From Exophiala sp. HKRS030 (Eukaryota; Ascomycota; Eurotiomycetes; Chaetothyriales; Herpotrichiellaceae), in contig JAHWDD010000001.1 in NCBI GenBank assembly GCA_023897205.1, positions 5,022,001 to 5,086,000 on the forward strand: a DNA stretch of 64,000 nucleotides, written 5' to 3'. Below are positions 10,947 through 19,941 of the stretch, one piece after another. The notes beneath the pieces are model-generated. The model worked only from the letters and a program-made list of their open reading frames with translations. It was not told where the DNA came from and did not search any database. The number at the start of each line of letters is the position of its first letter. Positions within the stretch are counted from its first letter, which is position 1. The position numbers were made by a program, and so were the translations under genes.

Positions 10947-12578
10947 ATGGATTTGGATCTGGTCATTCGCAATGGGACGGTAGTCTCAGCATCGGATATC
11001 CTTTACGAATGTGATGTTGGCATCAAGGTAGTCCCTCCCTAGCCATTTGCAGGACCAAATTGTTTTGATCACGGTTGTAGGACGGCACGATTGTGGTCGT
11101 GGGAAAGAATTTGCCGGCCAGAGCAGGGACAGAAGAGGTCGATGCCGGGGGAGCTTTTGTAACTCCTGGAGGTGTCGACTCTCACTGTCATCTATCCCAG
11201 TTCTACGATCCTGGCCCAGGGCAGGAACAGAAAACCCAGGCGACTGACGGCAACATTCCCGCAGAATACAACTTTGCAGGCGATGACTATGAGTCCGGGT
11301 CGCGAAGTGCCATCGCCGGAGGGACGACGACCATCATGAGCTTCGCAAACCAGTACCGGGACGATGAGAGCCTGAAACCGGTCATCGAGGAGTACCACAA
11401 GCTGGCCCAAGGCAAGGCCTACTGTGACTACTCTTTCCACGTCATCGTCACCAATCCGACCCCGACGGTGTTGAAGGAGGATCTTCCACAATTGATCACC
11501 CACCACGGACTGTCGAGCATCAAGATCTTCATGACGTACGAATCGGCCAAGTTGAGCGACTACCAGATTCTCGGTGTCCTGAACGCGGCGCGGAGCATTG
11601 GTATCACCACCATGGTCCATGCCGAGAATGCGGATGTTGTGGAATACCTGACCGAGCAGCTCGAGGCGAACGATATGGTCCAACCGTATCATCACGGAAC
11701 CTCACGACCTCCGTTGGTGGAAGGCGAGGCCACGGTGAGGGTTCCTTGCCGAAAATCTGTGACCTGAGCTGATTCACCTGCGCTAGAACCGTGTCGTGGC
11801 ATTGGCGGAATTGATGAGTGCACCAGTCTTGCTTGTCCATGTCTCGAGCGCTCTGGCGACCAAGGTCATTCGGAAAGCACAGACAAGGGGTCTGGTCGTA
11901 CACGGCGAGACTTGTCCCCACTATCTCTTTCTGTTGGCCGAGAAGATGAAACGGACTGGGTTCGAGGGCGCCAAGTTTGTGTGCTCGCCGCCGTTGAGGG
12001 AGACCTCGGCGGATCTCGATGCCATCTGGCAGGGTGTGCAGAATGGGACGTTCACCACCATTTCCTCGGACCATGCCCCGACCAAGTATGATCATCCCAA
12101 CGGCAAGATGAAGGGGTTTTGCAACCACGGCCCTCACGGAAAGTTCAAATACATCCCCAACGGGCTACCTGGCCTGGAAACTCGGCTGCCTCTCCTCTTC
12201 ACAGGAGGAGTCTTGAGCGGGCGCATATCACCGCAGAAGTTCGTCGAATTGACATCCTCCAACCCGGCCAAACTCTACGGCATGACACGGAAGGGGGCCA
12301 TTGCGCCGGGCATGGACGCCGATGTCACGATCTGGTATCCACAAGAACAGTTCGAACCGTTTCGCCTGTCCAACGACATGCTGCACCACGCCATCGACTA
12401 CACTCCGTATGAAGGATTTGAGTTTCGAAATTGGCCGAGATACACGTTCCTGAGGGGCCAGTTGATGTTTGCAGAGGGCAAGCTTGTCGGTCCTCGAGGT
12501 GCTGGAGCATTTGTACGCAGGACACCTTCGGCCCTCGCTGCCAGTAAGCCAGTCATTCAGACCCAGTGGCTGAATTAG
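10947..12578 (+). CDS. Dihydropyrimidinase / hydantoinase-like cyclic amidohydrolase
   Basis: Zinc amidohydrolase that opens cyclic ureides such as dihydrouracil or hydantoins. Predicted 508 residues. Exons are 10947-11027, 11081-11734 and 11787-12578, with introns of 53 and 52 bp, both phase 0. The metal centre is readable: H62 and H64 in DSHCHLSQ, the carboxylated lysine K175 in SSIKIFMTYES, His in HAENAD and in HVSSA, and Asp in SSDHAPTK. The C-terminal IPNGLPGLETRLPLLF and GAIAPGMDADVTIW are typical of the group. Between HxH and the DDYESGSRSA segment there is an extra loop of roughly 20 residues relative to standard dihydropyrimidinases. Its product would feed the carbamoyl hydrolase at 4315. 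Allantoinase activity cannot be excluded. Confidence 0.9.
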
Positions 12579-12974
12579 AGCCGGGATCTCTGGCTATCGG
12601 CTTCTATACGAGCATGCTTCGTAGCCTATCCAAGGACTCGATGCTCTTAGCTATCCGTGTAGCCAGCAATTCCCGTTCATCATGTGAAGTACGTCCAGAA
12701 TGTGGGATACGTGGTTCACGAGAGACTCTTTGTGTGAGTGACATAGAAAGCGTCGATACGCAGCAATAACCAAGTCAAGTTCAGGAGCTGTGTCTCTCTG
12801 TGCCTCGATACCCACTCCCGTACAACTTTCATTTATTCAAATCCCAACGTCAAACCACACAAGATATACCCATGTCCTGCTTTCCTCAGACTTGCTCAGC
12901 TGCATCGCAGCCTTGGACCCCTTTCATCATCCCATTAGTATCCCCCCAAAACACGCTCATAAGACTCATATCCT
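12579..12974. other. Gene-free interval
   Basis: This is the 3' flank of two converging genes. On the minus strand an AATAAA-type signal (reverse TTTATT at 12831-12836) lies about 140 bases after the stop of the next gene. Nothing else is seen. Confidence 0.4.
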
Positions 12975-13823
12975 TCATTCAAATGAAAATGTTGATTTCA
13001 TTTCGGCGGGGACGTCCACGCTCATGCCCTGGGCCCAGCCCATGTCCATGTGGGAAAAAATGCCGATGAGGCCGTCGTCGTCGCCGATGATGATGACATC
13101 TTCGAGCATCACCGCCGTGACCATCAGAACCTGAACGATCACTGACACCACCGTCTGAATGGCCGTCATGATCCTTCAAAGCAGCAGCATTATTATTATC
13201 ATCATCATCATAACGGTCGGCGTAATCCCCAATCGGACCTACACGTTCATGCTGTGGTTGTGGACTTGGTGGCCTTCCGGGTGCGCCTCGTTGCCCACGA
13301 CGATGCGGTGGTGGAGGACTTTGATATCGACGATGGTGATGACCATGTCCATGGGCTGCTCTTCTTGGATCATGATTCCCGTGACGACCGTGATCGTACT
13401 CGTACCTCACCTCGATCCCTGGGAAACCTGGAAGTTCGAAAGCGCCACCACGGCGATGATGATGACGTCTCCAATGATTATGATAACCATGATCATAGAC
13501 TTCGAGGTCTCTCCTGCCGTGCTGCAGGTGTTCTTCTTCTTGTGGGAAAACCCATTCAAGTTGTTCCCAACCTTGACCTCGACCTCGATCTTGGTGATGT
13601 TGTAGCTGTTCCCCGAACCCATCGTCATCGTCGAGAACCCATCTCCTACTCCTCCTACTCCTTCTTACGAGTTGAAATGGCTGATGTCCAAAGTCCAGTA
13701 GACCTTGTGCTCCACCTCCTCCCCAAGGTCGGTCTGCCGTGATGAAGTGATTGTAGACTGGCATGTTCGGTTGACTTCTTGGTGGATGGTATGGGTTTGT
13801 GTATTGAAATCGGTCTGAAACAT
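12975..13823 (-). CDS. Hypothetical protein, low-complexity locus with an uncertain reading frame
   Basis: I do not recognise a family. Two minus-strand readings compete. A single ORF (13764-12979, 261 residues) is rich in His, Asp, Arg and Gly. A spliced model uses 13823-13669, 13605-13428, 13355-13243 and 13173-12975 (214 residues). Its introns of 63, 72 and 69 bp begin GTAAGA, GTTTCC and GTAGGT. I prefer the spliced frame because its codons end mostly in G or C, as in neighbouring genes, and because it gives ordinary protein such as YWTLDISHFNS and YNITKIEVEVKVG plus two hydrophobic Ile/Val segments. The second intron is the weakest: GTTTCC is an unusual donor. TATAAA lies at 13893-13888, about 65 bases before the ATG. 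CAT/GAT/ATC triplet runs make every frame partly open. Confidence 0.35.
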
Positions 13824-14155
13824 GAATCGTGCGTGGGATAGGGAAGAAAGTAAAAGAACGCCATTGCTAAGTCCATCCTTTCGCACATTTATACGTTCTT
13901 TGACAGTCCGCCGTTTGATAGGATTGAATATTCGAGTGACATGATGAGAATACGACATCACCTCAGTCGTATTTGGTTTGCAACGGTGTCGAAGTGTGAT
14001 GGGTTACCTTTTGATCAAGGTAGACGGCAGTGATGCGTGAACTGGAGACCATGAGGTACCTAAGGTAGGGACCAGACCTGCAACATATCTTCACTTCAAC
14101 AACCAATAGTGATCCAGAACGCCCGATCGTAATTCATATCCTAGATATATTCATT
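13824..14155. other. Gene-free interval
   Basis: Promoter side of the preceding gene. It has a TATAAA on the minus strand at 13888-13893 and no other structure that I can support. Confidence 0.4.
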
Positions 14156-14500
14156 GCAGTGAAATTTCCCTCAACATTGATCGCCTTGATGGCCCAACTA
14201 GTAAAAAGACTCACCACGTCGAATTGCGACTTTGTCACAAACATGGTCTGGAGGTTGGGCTTATCCTTGGAAACTTCGCTCTAGTGGGATTAAAACTTTG
14301 GGAGTCTGGCAGGTTTCCATGACTACTGTAGTATCTCTATACAAAAGGTATGAAGGGGTCATAGTCGGGATAAGTAATAGAAGAGCCCGGAGGGGGTTCG
14401 AATCTCCAAACTTTTTGTTTCTCAGTGGACATATTTTTTTGTTGTTTCTCTGACCAGGGTTGTTTCTCTAACCAAGGGAGGGTGGTGGTGAAGGTGGTAG
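14156..14500. repeat. Dispersed repeat, copy 1 (SINE-like)
   Basis: A segment of about 340 bases matches 57297-57600 in the same orientation, with small gaps and substitutions. Its best-conserved core is 14347-14387, 41 bases identical in the two copies. Near the 3' end it has GGTTCGAATC at 14395-14404, which looks like a polymerase III B box. A TTTTT run follows at 14412-14416, and TAGTCGG about 25 bases upstream could be a weak A box. No ORF, long inverted repeat or clear target duplication was seen. Confidence 0.7.
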
Positions 14501-15247
14501 AATCGACGTCAAGGCGGTGAATTGATGTACACATCACACTCATATAACGAACGCCTCTCGTATGAGAGTTGACGCTCCAGTCATTTGGAGAATGTAAATC
14601 ACTCCAAGCAGATACACGTTTTGGCAAGCAACAGATAGGATCCAATCGGGGAACACTCACCCCATGAAAGCCTGTAAAAGAACAAAATGTCTGAACATGG
14701 TATGAAGTGGATGAGATGCAATTGAATTTTCATTATTCGTTTCTGCTGGAATCACTGCCCGAGAACCAAGTGTTCAACGGCGCATCCATCCAGAGTCGTC
14801 CGATAGAAACTCGGGGGTCTCAAGACGAGTCTTGAATTGGTCGTTGGCACCCATAGTCCACGACTACATGGTCGCACATACTCCGTGTAGGGTACAAAAA
14901 ATGCCGAAGTTTCAGCCAGCGCTAGCTGGCTCTTTGATTTTGCGCCTGGCTTTCTCCTTCGTCTTCGTGATGTTGAAGCGTTCTAGATCGCTCTGACCGT
15001 TTATCGGGGCAGTACAGCTTACTGTGTCGATTCGAGACACGTAATCGCCACAATCACATTGCATAGCCACGGGACCATCATCCTGTCGTGGATGACCCAT
15101 TGCACTTCAGGTGGCCGGCACCAAGACATGCATGACGATGCCGTTGCGCGACTTGAGCATCGTGAGCCGACCTTGACAGCCAATTCCCCTTCATCGTGAT
15201 ATGCGCGGCCGATAATAATGTTGCTTTAGTCTCTAAAGACTTTGTGT
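14501..15247. other. Gene-free interval
   Basis: No gene is seen. It includes a TACTCCGTG (14879-14887), one mismatch from the recurring 9-mer TACTCCGTA, and the 3' flank of RPB4. Confidence 0.4.
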
Positions 15248-15706
15248 TCACAATTGCGCCTGTCTCTTCAACCTCTGCAATTCTCTGCAAATGCCCTCCA
15301 GCTCTTCTTCGCTGACGGTACCCTCCTCGACCTTCCTCTCGAGACTCGGAACCAGGGCTTTGGCCTCGTCCGAGCACGTCGGCACCAGGCTCCCGAGCTG
15401 ACTCTTTTCAAACCGATCCAGGTGTTCGCCGTACGAGTTGATGATGCCCTCGACCTGTTGCGCCTCGGCGAGATCTTTGAAGACCGCAAAAATCTCCAAG
15501 TAGTCTCTAGTCTTGGCCGTCGTTTCCGTCTCTTCGTAGCCTCCGCCCCGTGCGGCTCGCGTGGTGAGCGTCTTTTGCAAGATGATTCGCGCTTCCGAGA
15601 GGTTCAGTGTGACTTCGTTCTGGAATTCGCCAAGTTTCAGCACGGCGCCGGCTTCGAGGTCCGAAGTCGCGGTGGGAGGCACTCGAGAAGGCGCTGCGTG
15701 AGGCAT
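15248..15706 (-). CDS. RPB4: RNA polymerase II subunit Rpb4
   Basis: Single-exon 152-residue protein. Rpb4 pairs with Rpb7 to form the stalk of RNA polymerase II, acting in initiation, export and mRNA decay. The N-terminal segment LKLGEFQNEVTLNLSEARII is the family hallmark. It is followed by a DYLEIFAVFKD helix and the C-terminal HRDC-like part LDRFEKSQLGSLVP with DEAKALVPSLERK and an acidic helix. Length fits fungal Rpb4 without the yeast-specific insert. The ATG at 15706 begins MPHAAPSRVPPTATSDLEAG, a short disordered lead. No intron is needed. Confidence 0.93.
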   Translation of the reverse strand: MPHAAPSRVPPTATSDLEAGAVLKLGEFQNEVTLNLSEARIILQKTLTTRAARGGGYEETETTAKTRDYLEIFAVFKDLAEAQQVEGIINSYGEHLDRFEKSQLGSLVPTCSDEAKALVPSLERKVEEGTVSEEELEGICRELQRLKRQAQL

Positions 15707-16218
15707 GTTGTGGCGGCAGGGTAAGAGTACTTTTTAAAAGTCTGTAAGGTTTGTGAGATTGATGTGGTGTTGACACCCGCACGAAGACAAAGTTGCATCA
15801 AACAAGCCCGAAGAGATGAATTGCGTAGGCACTAGCGTAGCCTTGCATTGCACGGATACTGGTGGTAGCCTTGTCGGAAGAACAGTTTTGCCGAAGACCG
15901 GCCTTCAACACACAACTAACCAGTAGTCAATAGCGCATAAAGAAGCAGATGCTACATGTTCGGCCTGGATATGACAATTTCGAAGACTACTCAAGCCATC
16001 TCCTCACACGAATAAGATGTAAACCGCCTACCACGAAATAGGCTAGATAACGTCGGATCATGGTGATCTCAACGGCGTAAAAGGATTACAGGGATGCAGA
16101 TTGGTCCTTGATGTGATTGTTATATCAGTATATCCATTTGAATTACATATCCATCCCAAAAGAGAAAAAAAAATGCGAAGAAGCCTCTTTATGCAAAAGG
16201 CTCAGAACCAGCTCCGGC
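15707..16218. other. Gene-free interval
   Basis: RPB4 promoter and 3' flank of the cysteine-rich gene. AT-rich around 16080-16160. Nothing further is seen. Confidence 0.45.
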
Positions 16219-17281
16219 TTACAACACCAAAGCGCCCACTCCAGCAACAACCAAGAGACCTCTACCAACGTTGATTGCATGAGCACCTGAGGCATTGTCA
16301 CTACCCACCGCAGCGCTGCTCGTCGCAGCTGTGCCAGCCACAGTCGTGCTAGCTGATGTGACAGCACCAACGAGGCCAGCAGTCGACGAGGACAGAGAGA
16401 ACTTGGAAGTTGTAGTGGCTGAAGACGCTGATGACAACAGGCCACCTGAACCTGAGCCAGAGCCCGAGCCCGAGCACGCCGAGGACGTTGATCCCTACAT
16501 CAGTTGTTAGCAGGGACTCCATCTCTTATGTAGAGAGAACATACGGCTGCACAGCACTTTCCAACTGTGCTTGAACAAGTAGTTCCAGCAGAGCAATAAT
16601 CTATAGCAGATGGGAAATTAGCATTAGGCTTTTGCAATCTCGTAACAACCCAGGATGATACTTACAGCCGTCCTCGCAGCAAACCTCGCCCGCATTGGGA
16701 TTGTAACAACCGGTGGAACCGCAAGCGACGTTACCAGCGCCCCATTTGGCAGCACAGCTGCTATCGGTGGTGCCCCCGGAGCCTCCACCCGAGCTAGTAG
16801 TACTGTTGTCTGGGCATGTATCATATTCTGGATCATTGGGATTGTAACAATGGTATCCATCGGCGCATTCCATGTAGCCTGAGCCAAAGCAAGAAGTGCA
16901 TGTTGCACCGACTTTGGAGCAAATATCAGTGGTGCCGCTAGTAGAGGTTGGGGCCGAGGCGCTCGCAGTGGCCGTGCCGGTGCCAGAGTCGGATCCGGAG
17001 CCCGAACTGCTGGACGAACAGCTGTCGATGCCATAGTAGGAGTCTCCAGGAAGGTAGCAGAAGATACTGCTTCCAGGGCAGAGGGTATATCCGGCACCGA
17101 AGCATTCCGAGCAGGATCCGGTGCAACGCTTGTCCAGAGATCTGGTCATGAGCCTGTTGGCTGAAGTGGGAATTCGGGTGCGCCCAACTTCCATGCCCTT
17201 GAGGATCGCATCGTCAGCCTCTTGCGCTGAGGCAAGGAGGACCAGAGAGGACAGGCACAAAGCCGCTTTGGTGAACAACAT
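16219..17281 (-). CDS. Secreted GPI-anchor-type cysteine-rich protein
   Basis: Predicted 315 residues. Exons are 17281-16666, 16600-16545 and 16494-16219, with introns of 65 bp (branch CTAAT) and 50 bp (branch GCTAAC). A signal peptide (residues 1-20, LCLSSLVLLASA) is followed by three cysteine modules: C53-C88, C121-C156 and C176-C222. The first two repeat the pattern CxxCFG(A/S)GY, then a Cys, then FCYLP or HCYNP, ending in SC or TC. Ser/Gly/Thr-rich linkers separate them. The C-terminus is Ser/Ala/Thr-rich and ends in a hydrophobic tail (GRGLLVVAGVGALVL) after DNASGA, as expected for a GPI signal. It is likely a cell-wall or surface protein. I do not know a function; a carbohydrate-binding role is only possible. 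Confidence 0.82.
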
Positions 17282-18714
17282 CTTGAGTCTGTAGAAGGGA
17301 CCAACTGAAGTGAACGACTAAAGTGAGAAAGTTGACTTGAGTTCAAACGGAGTAGTATTCGTATTGAGAAGGGAAAAGGAGCAAAGCAATGAACGAGCTG
17401 AACAACGCGGGCGCCTCGCGAATATAGCATTTCCATTTTCCCTCATGTTAGCCTTACGGTTCCCTCGCTAGGGTCGGGATACGAATACGCCACCAATGTT
17501 GGTTCTTTTTGGAAAAAGATTCCTTTGAATACTCCTGGGGAGCCATGAATATTGCTTCAGCCAACCGGCTGTGCATTTCTGATCCTCAGACACCAGTGAT
17601 TGGTCCCTTCGGCGAGAATGACTCTTTCTTTGGACTGGCCAAGGAACGCGGTATACAAGTAGCGGCCAGCAGGTATCCTCTCCAGAAGTAGAGGAAGGGG
17701 TACCTGCATGGCTCCGGGGCTCCTCTAGCCATAGAAGGAAGTCCCTATCCAACCAGGAAGGCATGTACCTGGCTAGCAGGACCATGTGCTCTGTAGATCA
17801 CAGGAACAGCCAACGAGAGGGTCCAACAAAATTGGAGCGACGACCCTCGGCAATCTTCTCATGCCGGTCGTCGAAACCGGTGTCGCGAAGACCTGGCCGA
17901 GAAGAGTTCGACTTTGAACTGTTAAAGCGAACGAGTGTGGAGGTCTCAGGGACCATCGAGGAGCCTCCTCCCGTGTTTGAAGCCACAAAGGGGCTTCATC
18001 TCTTGGCACGATGCTTGGCGAATCACGGGGGGCCGACAATGGTGAAGTTTAGTTTGAGGTCAGGCTGAATCCAATTTTTCTCGCCCAACTTCATTCGGAT
18101 GGCGCCCTATGAGCGTCTTTGCTTTTCGCCCCAATTGAGATGAAGTTGGGCATCGCGTAACCTTGAATACGAGCCAGGCTGCTGGCTTCCGGGATTTTTG
18201 GTCGAGAGCGCGATTCGGCAATGCCCACTCTGAATTCCACGCCGGACCACAAGTCCTTGAAATTTTAAATCACGACTTTCCCGGCGCATGGGCCGCGCTA
18301 GAGAATAGCGCTCTGGACCAATGAAAAGTATGTCTTCGAGTAATATGTAAGAGAAACAGCTTGCCTCAACAAGTAGTGGCGATCTCTGCCACAAGAGGTT
18401 CGTCGTATTGAGAACCAATTATACTCATAGTGGCAGCAGTATGCGGGCTGCTGCTCACGGGCACCCCAAAAAGCATACCATAAATGACAACCAACCCCCC
18501 CAGTACCGGTGTCCAGCTGACTCGGAGAGTTCAAGACTCGACCGTTGGGGAGGGGGTGTGACAAGTGTACAATTGTAAATCACTTCCTCCATCGTCGCAA
18601 AGCTGTCGGCTCTAGCCTATCGTTGGTCGGCAAAGAAGACTGACTTCCCAAACGAACAAGCTGCATGTCGACCAGTCACGACCCTTTTGTTCGAGCTGAG
18701 CTTTATGCTCACCA
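17282..18714. other. 1.4-kb gene-free interval
   Basis: Only short ORFs without splice or composition support occur on either strand. It carries the promoter of the cysteine-rich gene and the 3' flank of the TIM-barrel gene. AACGGAGTA at 17346-17354 is one mismatch from the recurring 9-mer. Confidence 0.45.
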
Positions 18715-19557
18715 TCATAAGCCGTTGATCTTCAGACCCTTGAACTCCTTGGTAGTGTTCGTTATAGCAGTCTCAACCGGTAACCGTTCCATACTGCTGG
18801 CGCCGAAGAATCCGTGCACACCTTTCGTGCGACTGAGAACAAAGCTCGCATCCTTCGGTTCGGCAATCGGGCCACCATGGCATAGAACAATTATATCGGG
18901 GTTGATCTTGACTGCAGCGTCTCGTATATCCTGAATTAACAGGACACAGTCGTCGAGTGATTTTCCAGTCTTTGCACCAATGCTTCCAGACGTGGTCAGA
19001 CCCATATGTGCTACCAAGCAATCCGCGCCTGCATGGGTCATGCGCTCAGCCTCGTCCACATTGAAAACGTAAGGCGTCGTTAGCAGATCCAACTTATGTG
19101 CTTCCGCAATCATAGCCACCTCTTTGTCATAGCCCATTCCTGTCTCCTCAAGATTTGCTCTGAACGTGCCGTCGATGAGGCCGACCGTAGGAAAGTTCTG
19201 TACTCCACAGAAGCCCATACCTTTCAATTGCTCGAGAAATTTGGGCATGATGCGGAAGGGATCTGTGCCACACACTCCAGCAAGCACACCCGTCTTGTTG
19301 ACGATCGGCAAAACCTCGCTTGCCATGTCCACCACTACGGCGTTGGCATCACCATAGGGCATGAGGCCAGCCAGAGAGCCTCGACCTGCCATCCTGAATC
19401 TGCCAGAATTGTAGATGATTATAAGATCAGCGCCTCCCGCTTCGATGAATTTGGCAGAAAGACCTGTGCCGGCACCCGCGCCGACAACTGGTTTTCCATT
19501 TCTAATCAGCTCGCGAAGGTGAGATAAGACTTCGGATCTCGAGGAAGGAGGAGGCAT
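18715..19557 (-). CDS. TIM-barrel protein (PF09370-type), counterpart of the C-terminal half of plant Tm-1
   Basis: Single-exon 280-residue protein of the phosphoenolpyruvate-hydrolase-like TIM-barrel family. Visible marks are [18 protein letters not shown] near the N-terminus, [18 protein letters not shown], and [38 protein letters not shown] and [11 protein letters not shown] follow, and the last segment is [14 protein letters not shown]. Bacterial and fungal members are encoded next to UPF0261 proteins; in plants both parts form the single Tm-1 protein. Here the partner begins 385 bases away on the opposite strand. The reaction is not firmly known. A role in small-molecule metabolism with the partner is inferred from this linkage. 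The ATG at 19557 starts the conserved N-terminal helix. Confidence 0.92.
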   Translation of the reverse strand: MPPPSSRSEVLSHLRELIRNGKPVVGAGAGTGLSAKFIEAGGADLIIIYNSGRFRMAGRGSLAGLMPYGDANAVVVDMASEVLPIVNKTGVLAGVCGTDPFRIMPKFLEQLKGMGFCGVQNFPTVGLIDGTFRANLEETGMGYDKEVAMIAEAHKLDLLTTPYVFNVDEAERMTHAGADCLVAHMGLTTSGSIGAKTGKSLDDCVLLIQDIRDAAVKINPDIIVLCHGGPIAEPKDASFVLSRTKGVHGFFGASSMERLPVETAITNTTKEFKGLKINGL

Positions 19558-19941
19558 GGTTGAGATGCAAGACTCGTAGGATATAATCGACTATGATCGA
19601 TGTGTTATGGCTGCCACGATGGATCCGATATACTATCAGTACTCGATACTATCAAAAACATGTCTTGATTTCAAAAGTCGCTCAGCCGACGTCATTCTAA
19701 CGAGGCAACGCGGATTTTGCGGGGGAGAAACAATAGTAATAGGCATGAAAGGAGAAAGAGGGGCAAACGCCATTCACAGCTCTTGACCCTGTAATTGCTT
19801 GTTCACATCCCTGCTGCAAATCTTCTGATGCGACACATGCTTCATATCATGTCATCGGTGACATCCGTGAGGATTCATCTCTTCTTCCATCATTGCTGAA
19901 GAATAGTGCGCCTCAGATGCGTGGAGGTGACCGTTGACACC
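19558..19941. promoter_or_regulatory. Divergent promoter of the split Tm-1 pair
   Basis: This is a shared 384-base region between two functionally linked genes. It is AT-rich at 19575-19670 with GATA cores (AGGATATAATCG at 19578, ACTATCAG near 19632). No strong regulator site could be assigned. Confidence 0.4.

Noticed and set aside
13254..13742. Plus-strand 162-codon ORF
   Set aside because: It lies opposite the low-complexity locus. Its openness follows from the triplet runs, and its codon endings are less gene-like.
14342..14417. Possible tRNA gene (76 bases, TTCGAAT loop, T-run)
   Set aside because: The T arm pairs in four of five positions, but no proper D arm or anticodon stem forms and the second copy has lost the T-loop consensus. 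Treated as part of the dispersed repeat.
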